A program made the translations under genes and the position numbers. The notes under the pieces are model-generated. The model was given only the letters and a program-made list of their open reading frames with translations. It ran no database searches and was not told the origin of the DNA. Positions 18,900 to 28,136 of a stretch of DNA of 64,000 nucleotides are shown piece after piece (position 1 is the first letter of the stretch; each line of letters starts with the position of its first letter). Origin of the DNA: Rheinheimera pacifica (GTDB lineage: Bacteria > Pseudomonadota > Gammaproteobacteria > Enterobacterales > Alteromonadaceae); assembly GCF_900108485.1 (NCBI RefSeq), contig NZ_FNXF01000006.1:124001-188000 (forward strand), given 5' to 3'.

Positions 18900-20357
18900 A
18901 TGCGTATTTTTACGGCGTCTCTGGCCACTGAAACCAATACTTTCTCTCCAATGTATACTGATGTACACAGCTTTTATCAAAGTTTTTATGCGGCGCCAGG
19001 CCAGCATCCGGCCACACCTACGCTGTGCAGTGCACCGTTAATTGCGTGTCGTGAATATGCTCAGGCACATGCCGGTACTGAAATAATAGAGGGTAGCTGT
19101 GCCTGGGCAGAGCCTGGTGGTTTACTTAACCGCCAGTCGTACGAGCTACTGCGGGATGAAATATTGCTGCAACTGCGCGAGGCGATGCCGGTGCAGGCGG
19201 TGGTGCTGGGTTTGCATGGTGCTATGGTGGCACAGGGATATGACGATTGCGAAGGAGATTTACTACAACGTGTCCGTGCTATTGCCGGGCCGGAGGTGAT
19301 TATAGGCGCTACATTGGATCCGCATAGCCATTTAACGCCAGAGCGGCTGCAGGCAGCTAATTTGTTAATTGCATTCAAAGAGTTTCCACATCTTGATTTT
19401 ATGCAGTGCGCGCGTGAGCTGGTACAACTTGCTGTCGCCGCAGAGCAGCGGCAGATAACACCCTGCATGAGCAGTTTTGACTGCCGGATGATAGATGTGT
19501 TGCCTACCAGCCATGAACCGATGAAGTCGTTTATTGCTAAGGTGCGGCAGGTGGAGCAACAGCCTGGCGTGTTGTCTGTTTCGGTGATCCACGGCTTTAT
19601 GGCGGGCGATGTGCCGGATATGGGGTCGCGCTTACTGGTGATCACCGATAACCAGCCACAACTTGGCCAGCAATTGGCACGACAGCTTGGTCTGGAGCTG
19701 TTTTCATTTCGTGGCAAAACCTTGCCGGAGTTTCATAGTATTGATGCAGCACTGGATTTAGCCCAGCAATGCAGCGAGGGTACTACAGTGCTGGCAGATG
19801 TCTGGGACAACCCGGGCGGTGGTGTTGCCGGAGACGGCACCCTGATATTGCAGCAGATCATTGCACGCGGGCTAACAGGGGTTGCGGTAGGCACCATTTG
19901 GGATCCTATGGCCGTAAAGCTGTGTTTTGCCGCAGGAGAGGGCGCGGTAATAACCCTGCGTTTTGGTGGTAAAAGCTGTGCCACAGCCGGGGCGCCAATA
20001 GACAAAGAAGTTAAGGTTGTCAGGCTAAAGGCAAATGCACAGCAGCAGTTTGCTGATAGCAATGTGCCTATGGGTGATTGCGCCTTGATTGCCTTTGACG
20101 ATATTGAGGTCATTTTAAACAGCAACCGTTGCCAGTCATTTGACCCGAGTTTATTCCAAGCCCTGGGTATAGCGCCGCAGCAGTGCAGGTTGTTACTGGT
20201 AAAATCCACCAATCATTTTTACCAGGGCTTTGCGCCGCTGGCCGCGCAAATTTTGTATGTGGATGCTGGCGCCCCATACCCCAGCGATCCTAAGCGTAAT
20301 GGCTATCGCAAACTGTGCCGGCCACTGTGGCCCATTACAGAGCTGCCGTTTGACTAG
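18900..20357 (+). CDS. M81-family metallohydrolase (MlrC/microcystinase C-like)
   Basis: 485 residues, the usual length of this family. Seen: the N-terminal IFTASLATETNTFSP, the metal-binding GATLDPHSHLTPERL, VIHGFMAGDVPDMGSR, and DVWDNPGGGVAGDGT in the C-terminal MlrC domain. The founding member cleaves linear microcystin breakdown peptides containing D-amino acids and the Adda residue; most homologues have unknown substrates. No signal peptide is visible, so it acts in the cytoplasm on what the symporter brings in. GAGGAA precedes the ATG. It ends 16 bases from the convergent GH20 gene. Confidence 0.9.
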   Translation: MRIFTASLATETNTFSPMYTDVHSFYQSFYAAPGQHPATPTLCSAPLIACREYAQAHAGTEIIEGSCAWAEPGGLLNRQSYELLRDEILLQLREAMPVQAVVLGLHGAMVAQGYDDCEGDLLQRVRAIAGPEVIIGATLDPHSHLTPERLQAANLLIAFKEFPHLDFMQCARELVQLAVAAEQRQITPCMSSFDCRMIDVLPTSHEPMKSFIAKVRQVEQQPGVLSVSVIHGFMAGDVPDMGSRLLVITDNQPQLGQQLARQLGLELFSFRGKTLPEFHSIDAALDLAQQCSEGTTVLADVWDNPGGGVAGDGTLILQQIIARGLTGVAVGTIWDPMAVKLCFAAGEGAVITLRFGGKSCATAGAPIDKEVKVVRLKANAQQQFADSNVPMGDCALIAFDDIEVILNSNRCQSFDPSLFQALGIAPQQCRLLLVKSTNHFYQGFAPLAAQILYVDAGAPYPSDPKRNGYRKLCRPLWPITELPFD

Positions 20358-20373
20358 GCTTATATTTACTAAG

Positions 20374-23300
20374 CTATAGCTGTATCCGCTCAATACAGCC
20401 GCACTGCTGTATCGTGACATAGAGTGTGCTGTTATCCGGGCTCAGGCTGACATTAGTTGGCAGAGCATGGTTCAGGCGGTATTCCTGCCGGATACGGCCT
20501 TCGTTATCCAGCTTTACCACTGTACCTTTACCGTAGCGGGCAATATACAAACTGCCTTTACTATCAAAACGCATACCATCAAGGCCAAAATCACTGAATT
20601 GGGCAAACAGGTGTTTATCGCTCAGCGAGTTATCGGCATTGATGCGAAAACGCCATACTTTGCGCTGGATACTTTCATTAATGTATAAAAATTGCTGATC
20701 GGGGCTTACGGCAATACCGTTGGTTGTGCCCATATTGCTATATAGCAACTGGCTGGAGCCGTCAGTATCTATGCGCCAAAGCTGCCCGCTGCTATTGGCC
20801 CAGTCAGGATCGCTGGCAAAGATAACGCCGCTTTGCATAATGGCCAGATCATTAGGCTGATGCATGGCTTTATTGTGCGCGTATACCTCAAGCTTACCTT
20901 GTGCGTAACGCAGAATATTATGGCCGGTGTAATCGGCAATAAACATGGCTCCGCTATATAAGCTACCACTTGGGCCAAACACGATACCGTTACCTGTGCT
21001 GCCCTGTGGCAGGGTTAGATATAAACTGGCTTGGCCGTCCGGTGTCACTTTGCCAATGGTTCCGCCATCAGTAGCGGTGCTGTTAATAGCGCTGTCGTGG
21101 CCAAAGTTAACTGCATAAAGGTTACCGAGGCTGTCAACTGCAGGGCCCTCAGCCGCGGCGCTAAAGGTGTTCGCCGGTACCCAGACCTGGCTGTGCGGGG
21201 CATAGTCAAACAACTGCTGCAATGGGCGGTGCAGCGCAATAATCATTTCCTGCGAAATAGTACCAGCCTGTTGTAGTTGTCGGGCTATTTGCTGTCGCAC
21301 AACATTCTCTAGCGGTGTTTGTGAGCTAATACTGTTAAGCAGCAACAGCCCCGACTGACACAGTGCACTGATCTGCTGCAGCTCAGGTATATAAGGCTTT
21401 AGCTTTGTATACTGTGGCGCCGCGGCAGCTGTTATAACAGTAGCGGCCGCAGCCTGCCATTGTTGTAATTGCTGAATGAGCCAGGTTGTATCTAAAGCTT
21501 GCTGTTGTTTCAGCCAGCGTTGTAATACCTGCGAAAACTGATGCAGCTGTGGGTTTTCGGCGGGCAAAAAATCTACTAACTGATTTAGCGCAGCCGCTTT
21601 ATGGTAAAGGCCGGCAGCTGATTTCTGGTGCAACCGGTGGTAATAATGTGCGGGTTCCAATATCTGTGCCAGATGCTCAAGGCTGCCGGCATAATCAGCG
21701 GCTAAAAAAGTAAAGCCCGCGCGCTGTTGCTGTATATGCTGCAGGCTGCCTTCTGCTGTTAACTGCTGGCTAATACGTTGCATGCGCTGGTGCAGGCTGG
21801 CTTCATCGCGGATTACTGCGCTTGACCATAAACGTTCAGCTACAGCAAAGCCATTGGGCCAGAGCCGGATATCAATATTATCCGGTGTCACCAGCTCGGC
21901 CCATAAGGTAATTTCACCACCCAGAATGTTTGCGCGCATAGCGTCGTTAACATGGATCGGTTGCAGGCTAAAGGGCAGAGCGGTTGCCGCGCTTTGCTGT
22001 AATGCCAATGCCTGGCCGTTAACCAGATAGGGCGCATTACCCGTGACAAGCTGCCCCGACAGCGTTGCGCCTAACTGCAGCTGAGCACTTAGCGGCCCCA
22101 TCCAGCTGTCAACAGTAAAGGTGAGTGTGTTGGCATTCAGAACAAGATCATTGAGCATTACTGCTTTGCGCCCACTAAATTCAATTGCCCCTTTAACAGC
22201 GCCATCATTAAAGCTAAGCAGCAGTAACTTACCGGAAATAGCATTGCCGCGCAGGCGGTCGAAGCTAAACTGCCAGGCAGACCATTGTTGTAGCTTGGTC
22301 AGATCTGGTGCTGCTGTTGCTTGCGGTAGCGGATCATTGCGATAGTGATAACCGGCAAACTGAGGCTGATCAAGATAATAGCCGGTTGATAATATCGCTT
22401 TATGCCCGGCGGCTGCAGCTTGATACAAAGATTCGGTGCCACGCCAGGACTGAATCAGCACGGAGTTTGGTACATTGCTGTCCAGCACTTCATCCCAGCC
22501 AATCATATTGCGGCCCAGTTGCTGCAAAATCTGCTGTAAACGGCGGTTGAAATAAGCCTGCAGTGCCGGCGCACCATCAAGCTGTTGTTGCTGCATAAAG
22601 GCCACAATATGCGGCGTAGCCAGCCAGTGCTCGCTTAGCACCTCATCACCACCAATATGCAGATAAGGATCGGGAAATACATCGGCGACTTCAGCCAGCA
22701 ACTGGCGCAAAAACGGATAAAGTTGCTCATTTGTCGGGTCCAGCACTGCCGGATGCACGCCCCAATGCTGCTCTGGCTCCGTGGCGCCGGGCTGGCTCAT
22801 AAACTCAGGGTAGGCTGCTCCAAGTGCAGTAGTATGGCCGGGTAAGTCAATTTCGGGTACCACCCTGATACCGCGCTCTGCTGCATAAGTTACCAGTTGT
22901 TTTAGCTCTGTCTGAGTATAAAAGCCGTCAGCGCCGCCAATTTGTTGCAGTTTAGGGAAGTGCTTTGATTCAAAGCGCCAGCCCTGATCGTCGGTTAAAT
23001 GCAGGTGTAAAACATTAAGTTTGGCTGTCGCCATAATATCTATCTGTCGTTTTAACACCGCCAGCGGTAAAAAGCGCCGCGCCGGGTCCAGCAACAAACC
23101 ACGCCAGCTAAAACGCGGCTGATCTTTAATACTAACTGCGGCAATTTTGCCGTTATCAGCCAGCTGCAGCAGCGTTTCCAAGCCACGCACAATACCGGTT
23201 TCTGTTGCCGCACTGAGCATAATCTCTGTTTTAGTGACACGCAGATAATACTGCTCTGCCATATCCGGCTGAGGGACGGCGCCAGTTGCCGCAGGTAGGC

Positions 23301-23574
23301 CGGTAAGTTGTAGTTGCAAATTTGCAGCGGGCAAAGGCGGAATGGCAAAACCGGCTGTTTGGCTTAAACGGGCAGTAAAACGTTCAGCTGCTGCCTGTAG
23401 CATCGGGTTATCTGGTGGCACTTCTATTGTTAGCCCCAGCCTGAGATCAAAGTACCCTTCAGCTTGCTCAATCTCGGCGGGATAGGGCAATAATGCCACC
23501 GCAGCAAGGCTATTTTTAGCACACAACGGCATACTGCTTAACAACAACAGGGCATAGCAACAGATTAAACGCAT
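20374..23574 (-). CDS. Secreted GH20 beta-N-acetylhexosaminidase fused to an SMP-30/gluconolactonase-like propeller
   Basis: 1066 residues from ATG 23574. Order: signal peptide (MRLICCYALLLLSSMPLCA), GH20b domain (about 25-150), GH20 barrel with catalytic pair HIGGDEV (Asp310-Glu311), an inserted strand-rich segment of about 115 residues (420-535), the barrel end (GGEITLWAELV, AVAERLW), a helical linker, then a six-bladed SMP-30-like domain (about 796-1066; QPNDLAIMQSG, NGIAVSPDQQF, GLDGMRFDSKGSLY). GH20 removes terminal GlcNAc or GalNAc. The longer frame begins at a TTG (23619), with an in-frame ATG at 23607, but those starts would put the palindrome 23592-23606 inside the gene. Transcribed divergently from the TonB receptor. 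Confidence 0.88.
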   Translation of the reverse strand: MRLICCYALLLLSSMPLCAKNSLAAVALLPYPAEIEQAEGYFDLRLGLTIEVPPDNPMLQAAAERFTARLSQTAGFAIPPLPAANLQLQLTGLPAATGAVPQPDMAEQYYLRVTKTEIMLSAATETGIVRGLETLLQLADNGKIAAVSIKDQPRFSWRGLLLDPARRFLPLAVLKRQIDIMATAKLNVLHLHLTDDQGWRFESKHFPKLQQIGGADGFYTQTELKQLVTYAAERGIRVVPEIDLPGHTTALGAAYPEFMSQPGATEPEQHWGVHPAVLDPTNEQLYPFLRQLLAEVADVFPDPYLHIGGDEVLSEHWLATPHIVAFMQQQQLDGAPALQAYFNRRLQQILQQLGRNMIGWDEVLDSNVPNSVLIQSWRGTESLYQAAAAGHKAILSTGYYLDQPQFAGYHYRNDPLPQATAAPDLTKLQQWSAWQFSFDRLRGNAISGKLLLLSFNDGAVKGAIEFSGRKAVMLNDLVLNANTLTFTVDSWMGPLSAQLQLGATLSGQLVTGNAPYLVNGQALALQQSAATALPFSLQPIHVNDAMRANILGGEITLWAELVTPDNIDIRLWPNGFAVAERLWSSAVIRDEASLHQRMQRISQQLTAEGSLQHIQQQRAGFTFLAADYAGSLEHLAQILEPAHYYHRLHQKSAAGLYHKAAALNQLVDFLPAENPQLHQFSQVLQRWLKQQQALDTTWLIQQLQQWQAAAATVITAAAAPQYTKLKPYIPELQQISALCQSGLLLLNSISSQTPLENVVRQQIARQLQQAGTISQEMIIALHRPLQQLFDYAPHSQVWVPANTFSAAAEGPAVDSLGNLYAVNFGHDSAINSTATDGGTIGKVTPDGQASLYLTLPQGSTGNGIVFGPSGSLYSGAMFIADYTGHNILRYAQGKLEVYAHNKAMHQPNDLAIMQSGVIFASDPDWANSSGQLWRIDTDGSSQLLYSNMGTTNGIAVSPDQQFLYINESIQRKVWRFRINADNSLSDKHLFAQFSDFGLDGMRFDSKGSLYIARYGKGTVVKLDNEGRIRQEYRLNHALPTNVSLSPDNSTLYVTIQQCGCIERIQL

Positions 23575-23591
23575 AACACAGATCACTTTAT

Positions 23592-23606
23592 TGTTACTTG
23601 GTAACA
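23592..23606. promoter_or_regulatory. Candidate RpiR-type operator, site 3 (TGTTAC-TTG-GTAACA)
   Basis: A perfect 15-bp palindrome with six-base arms and a three-base spacer, 17 bases upstream of the preferred GH20 start. It has the same geometry as the HexR site (TGTAAT-N3-ATTACA), but with different arms. Confidence 0.62.
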
Positions 23607-23696
23607 TATTAATAAGCAATAAAGAAGTGCTTGTCTAGAATTCAATGCTATATAAGGTAGTTTTTTCATCAAATTATGTTTACTTTTTAATCTTCG

Positions 23697-23711
23697 TGGT
23701 ACAAAGTAACA
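23697..23711. promoter_or_regulatory. Candidate RpiR-type operator, site 4 (TGGTAC-AAA-GTAACA)
   Basis: A near-perfect palindrome about 135 bp upstream of the TonB receptor start. One half is as in site 1 and the other as in site 3, which is what joins the two spellings into one motif. The rest of the 23620-23844 region is AT-rich, with no promoter I can place with confidence. Confidence 0.6.
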
Positions 23712-23844
23712 TCAGAGCCTGGCATATTTGGTAGTAATGACGGCTTTAAACAGGAAGAGCAAGGTAAGTGCATCACGGCTTAGTCGGCGCTAACGCGATT
23801 GACAGGTTGCATGGATTACAACAAGAACAGAAGAGACTTAAACT

Positions 23845-26800
23845 ATGTCTGAATTACTGAGCGATAATTACAAGTATAGTAGCAAACAAAACCGGTTAAG
23901 CCTGGCTATTACTGCCGCTTTGCTGGGTATAAGCCCATGCTGGCTTGCTGCGCAGGCTTTGCCTGAAAATGACAGCGGTGTCATTGCTGCACAGGCAACT
24001 GAGCCGGTAGAGGTTATTGAAGTAAAAGGCATGCGCAGCAGCCTTAATAACGCCCAGAACCTGAAGCGTTATGCAGATACCGTTAAAGACGTTATCACTG
24101 CCACTGATATAGGTGCACTACCGGATAAATCAGTTACTGAAGCCTTACAACGTGTGCCCGGTGTGACTATTGAGCGCTTTGCTTCTTCTGACGATCCAAA
24201 GCACTATGCCGATGAAGGTACCGGCGTGCTGGTGCGTGGCCTGGATCGTGTGCGCTCTGAAGTCAACGGCCGTGGTGCTTTTAGTGCCAACCCATGGGGG
24301 GGGCTGAGCTATGAAGACTTCCCGGCAGAATTGCTCGGCTCAGTAGAAGTGGTAAAAAACCAGACTGCAGATCTGATCTCCGGTGGTATTGCCGGTACGG
24401 TTAATCTGATCACCCGCAAGCCGTTTGATTCTGATAAACAGTTATTATCTGTTAATGCCAAAGCGAACTATGGCGATTTTCGCGAAGAGGTTACGCCGTC
24501 GTTCTCTGCGCTGTTTTCTGATAGCTGGGAAACCAAAGCCGGTAAATTTGGTTTTCTGATTGCCGGTTCTAAATCGGAATATAAATCACGTGGTGATGGT
24601 ATTGGTTTAGGTAATTTCCATTCCCGCGGTGACTCTTTTATCCCAACCACTGATGAGTGGGGCGGTATTACCGGTGTTGATCCTGATTCACCGGTTGATG
24701 GCCCGGCACTGCCTGGGCAACCTGCTGGCAGTGTCTGGCACGTACCGGTAGCTATTCACATGAGTACGGCCGAAAATGATCGCAAGCGCACCGGCTTTAC
24801 CACCTCTTTGCAGTGGGCGAATACCGATAACACCATAGTGGCCACCTTAGAGCACATTAATTCTAAAGCCTCGTTAGAGTGGAATGAGCGGCAAATTGGC
24901 CAGGCTGCGCAAGGTTTCAGAGGTTTTATGGGTTCGTCGCAAAACTGGCGGGACGATGCAGCCAACGGCCATCCGTTAACAGTAGAAAACGGTTATGTCA
25001 CTTCAGGTGTTGCGCTTGGTGTTAGCCCTGAAACGCCGTTTTTCTATCGCAGCCGCTGGAACTACAATGAAAATACCGTTGAAGACACCTCATTTAACCT
25101 GAAGTTAAAACCGACAGACCGCTTAGCACTGAGTTTTGATTATCAGCGCATAGACTCTGAGAAAGTGGTACACAACTACAGTATGTCAGGCCAGACGCGC
25201 GGTAATCATGTGCATGTGGTATCACCCTATTTCCTGGACATGCGCGGTTCCCGCCCAACTGTTGAGTTTCTCAGCGATAATATTCTGACCCCGGGCTGGT
25301 CGCCGAATCAGGATTGGAACGGGCCGGTGCCGAATTTATTTCTGGGCAGTGGTATGGAGCAGGAAGAGCACAATACCGCCAAAGCGAACAGCTTTAAGTT
25401 TGACCTCAGTTATGAGCTGGATGGTGTTTTTACGGTTATTAAAACCGGGGCTTATTACACCGATAAAGACTTAACCGTGCGCGATACAGCTTATGAAGGC
25501 TGGTCTGCTATTGGTACTCCCTGGGATATGAATGATCGTAATGCCGCGGCTGCCGTGAACCGGCCCGAGTTGTTTGAGCGGGTGGATTTTTCAGATTACT
25601 ACAATGGTAATGTGCTGATAGGTAATGTTAATAACTTTTTGTTCCCGCGGATGGATCTGGTGAGAAACTATGCTAACTCATTACGCCAGGGTTGCCAGGA
25701 GGGCTGGCACAACGCTACGCTAAGTGCGGCTAATAACGGCGTTTGCACCGGTACCTATGTGCCTTATACCGACAAACCTAACCGCGTTGAAGGGCCATTT
25801 GCTGCGCATAACATCAGTTCATCGAATGAAAAGCGTACCGAGTTTTATCTGCGCGGTGATTTCGAGTTTGCGGAGCTGGATATTCCGGTAAAGGGTAACA
25901 TTGGTTTGCGCTACGTTAGTTACGAGTTGGAATCTACCGGCGCCTTTGTACAGCCGTTAACCAGTAAACGGGGTGAGCCCGGCACATCGCTTAACAATGT
26001 AATGCAGCAAGCAGAGTACCGGCGCTATTATGATCTTGCGTCCGGTGAATCGCAGTTGAGTACGGTAAAAGGCACCGATTACGACACCGTATTACCGAGC
26101 TTAAACCTGAACTTTGGTATAACCGATGACGTAGTCGTGCGCTTTGGTGCGTCAAAAGGTTTGTATTACCCAAGCCTGGTAGATGCCCGTAATATCAGCC
26201 TGCTCGATTTAGACTACACCCGTCGCCTGCAAACCCCGGGACAAGATCAGGATGAAGTTAATAACCCGGTGGTGGGGCTGGATGATATCGAAGTAACAGC
26301 ATTGGCGGGCAACCCGTATCTGGAGCCGGAAGAGTCAATTAATCTGGATTTAACGGCAGAATGGTATTTTGCACCGGCCGGATTTTTGAATCTGGGCGTC
26401 TTCCACAAAAAGCTGGATAACATTATCCGCAACCGGCAATTTGATCTTGATATTGCCTACAACGGCCAAAGTTACGATGTATCGGCTTATGGCCCGGCTA
26501 ACACCGGCTCAGGCTCTATCCGCGGCGTTGAATTTTCGTACTCGCAGTTCTATGACATGTTGCCAGGCGCATGGAGCGGTTTGGGTTTACAGTTTAACTA
26601 CACCTATATCGACCAGAGTGGCCTGGAAGATCCTAACTCTGTGTCAGAGGGAACGTTGGGCTTTGATGAAAATGGTAACCGCATAGCAGACAACCGTAAT
26701 ACCTTCCGTGTATTTGGTGGTTTGCCGCTGCAAGGCTATTCCGATCAGAATATGAACATCGTTGGTATGTACGAATATAACGACATTTCATTCCGGCTGG

Positions 26801-27063
26801 CTTATACCTGGCGCTCTGAGTACCTGCTGACGCTGCGTGAATCTGAAGAGTATGTGCCAGCCTATGCCAAAGCATCCGGCATGATGGACGCCAGCTTGTA
26901 CTACAGCATTAACGAGAACTGGAAAATTGGTATTGAAGGCAGTAACTTGCTGAAAACTGAAACTAAAACCCAGTATCAAATGAATCAGGCGGGGGATAGA
27001 ACAGATGCACTGAGCTTTACCACTGATCGTCGTTATGCGCTAAGCGTGCGGGCTGTTTTTTAA
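23845..27063 (+). CDS. TonB-dependent outer-membrane receptor (Xanthomonas/Caulobacter-type)
   Basis: 1072 residues. An extended signal peptide covers about the first 38 residues, followed by a TonB-box-like VEVIEVKGMR (about 56-65) and the plug domain with DIGALPDKSVTEALQRVPGV and GTVNLITRKPF. The long C-terminal part is a 22-strand barrel ending in an aromatic residue (SVRAVF). Members of this subfamily import oligosaccharides and other large carbon sources. Divergent to the GH20 gene and sharing a candidate operator region, it is the likely outer-membrane entry for the island's substrate, perhaps an N-acetylhexosamine-containing glycan or glycopeptide. Confidence 0.92.
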   Translation: MSELLSDNYKYSSKQNRLSLAITAALLGISPCWLAAQALPENDSGVIAAQATEPVEVIEVKGMRSSLNNAQNLKRYADTVKDVITATDIGALPDKSVTEALQRVPGVTIERFASSDDPKHYADEGTGVLVRGLDRVRSEVNGRGAFSANPWGGLSYEDFPAELLGSVEVVKNQTADLISGGIAGTVNLITRKPFDSDKQLLSVNAKANYGDFREEVTPSFSALFSDSWETKAGKFGFLIAGSKSEYKSRGDGIGLGNFHSRGDSFIPTTDEWGGITGVDPDSPVDGPALPGQPAGSVWHVPVAIHMSTAENDRKRTGFTTSLQWANTDNTIVATLEHINSKASLEWNERQIGQAAQGFRGFMGSSQNWRDDAANGHPLTVENGYVTSGVALGVSPETPFFYRSRWNYNENTVEDTSFNLKLKPTDRLALSFDYQRIDSEKVVHNYSMSGQTRGNHVHVVSPYFLDMRGSRPTVEFLSDNILTPGWSPNQDWNGPVPNLFLGSGMEQEEHNTAKANSFKFDLSYELDGVFTVIKTGAYYTDKDLTVRDTAYEGWSAIGTPWDMNDRNAAAAVNRPELFERVDFSDYYNGNVLIGNVNNFLFPRMDLVRNYANSLRQGCQEGWHNATLSAANNGVCTGTYVPYTDKPNRVEGPFAAHNISSSNEKRTEFYLRGDFEFAELDIPVKGNIGLRYVSYELESTGAFVQPLTSKRGEPGTSLNNVMQQAEYRRYYDLASGESQLSTVKGTDYDTVLPSLNLNFGITDDVVVRFGASKGLYYPSLVDARNISLLDLDYTRRLQTPGQDQDEVNNPVVGLDDIEVTALAGNPYLEPEESINLDLTAEWYFAPAGFLNLGVFHKKLDNIIRNRQFDLDIAYNGQSYDVSAYGPANTGSGSIRGVEFSYSQFYDMLPGAWSGLGLQFNYTYIDQSGLEDPNSVSEGTLGFDENGNRIADNRNTFRVFGGLPLQGYSDQNMNIVGMYEYNDISFRLAYTWRSEYLLTLRESEEYVPAYAKASGMMDASLYYSINENWKIGIEGSNLLKTETKTQYQMNQAGDRTDALSFTTDRRYALSVRAVF

Positions 27064-27094
27064 TGGCCAACGGTTTTATTGACTAAGTTAACCA

Positions 27095-27157
27095 CGGGTG
27101 ATTATTACTGCTTCTCCCGGCCTTAGCCTGCTGCAGGGCTAAGATAATAATCACCCG
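27095..27157. repeat. 63-nt nested inverted repeat between convergent genes
   Basis: The outer arms CGGGTGATTATTA (27095-27107) and TAATAATCACCCG (27145-27157) are perfect complements of 13 bp. An inner stem pairs CTTAGCC (27122-27128) with GGCTAAG (27137-27143). There is no T-run, so it is not a standard intrinsic terminator, but its place between convergent stops suggests transcript-end processing or blocking. Its right arm enters the last codons of the downstream gene. Confidence 0.75.
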
Positions 27158-27972
27158 TCCACCAGCGTATTTTTACTGCGGGTTTTATACTGCAGCCCTT
27201 GCCCCAACAGCCGAAAGTATTGCAGCCATAAGCCGGCAAGTTCAGTGCTAAGCGCATCGTCCGGATATACCCCCATTTCGGCGGCTTTACTTTTTAGCGT
27301 ACCCGCCACCAGAAAACTGTTCTTCAGGCTTTGCATTTGCAGCACCTTTTCAAAGGCTCTGGCCGCCATTTCCTCCGGCATAGCCAGGTATAAACGGTTT
27401 TGCGCTGCGTCTAAAGTACGGCAATGATTAAAAAAATCGCTGCTACTGTTGTCATCAGCGGATAAGAACAGTTTTTTATAGGCTGCATCCAGTAACGAAT
27501 TGAAATAATGCGGAATTATCGTTTTATGCTGTAGCCAGCAGCGGCTGGAAAATTGGTTACGCGTAGCGCTATGGCCAAACATTTTACTGGCAATATAGTG
27601 ATCAAAGGCATGAAACCATTCATGTGCCAGGCTGCCGCCACCAGCGTTTTTGGCAAGTGCCAGAATACGCCCCTGCGGTTGGTAATGCGCACATACTCCC
27701 GGCTGGCCGCCAATGCCAAAAGTCAGCGCTAAGCTGCCATTTAGCGATATTACCTCTGGCGGTACCTGCAACAATTGTTGTAAATCGCAAAAGGCATCGA
27801 AAAATAAATTTGCCGCCAGTTGCAGTTCATCAGCTGTTACCCAGCGGCCAATATGAATGCTGTTAAAACCAAAAATCTTCAGCAGATCGGCAAAGCTAAC
27901 GTCGGCACCACCGCGATGTGGCGGGCCATTACGGTAGTACTGACGCTGAATACGGGGCACGGAATGAGTCAT
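27151..27972 (-). CDS. CLCA_X-like protein with LPD1-type putative zinc-metallopeptidase domain
   Basis: 273 residues, no signal peptide, function unknown. Residues about 40-135 match my memory of the LPD1 domain (large polyvalent-protein-associated domain 1): GRWVTADELQLAANLFFDA, then SLNGSLALTFGIGG, AHYQPQGRILALAK and SLAHEWFHAFDHY. The HEWFH is an HExxH zinc-site signature. LPD1 is mostly known as one module in giant phage and conjugative-element proteins; here it is nearly the whole protein in a plain chromosomal setting with no phage genes around. The name CLCA_X is used for similar Alteromonadales proteins. Peptidase activity is inferred only from the motif. Confidence 0.72.
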   Translation of the reverse strand: MTHSVPRIQRQYYRNGPPHRGGADVSFADLLKIFGFNSIHIGRWVTADELQLAANLFFDAFCDLQQLLQVPPEVISLNGSLALTFGIGGQPGVCAHYQPQGRILALAKNAGGGSLAHEWFHAFDHYIASKMFGHSATRNQFSSRCWLQHKTIIPHYFNSLLDAAYKKLFLSADDNSSSDFFNHCRTLDAAQNRLYLAMPEEMAARAFEKVLQMQSLKNSFLVAGTLKSKAAEMGVYPDDALSTELAGLWLQYFRLLGQGLQYKTRSKNTLVDG

Positions 27973-28136
27973 GTGCTGATGATAGCGACAATTCGCTGTT
28001 GGCGAAATACTGGGTGTTGTTCAAACCGGCGGTAAAAACTGGTGTTTAGTCGCAGCAGTGTTGTCAGTACATTGCCAAGCAGGCAGAGCCAAGGTAGTTT
28101 GCCGCTATAACAATATATAAAAATCATGGGAGCAAC

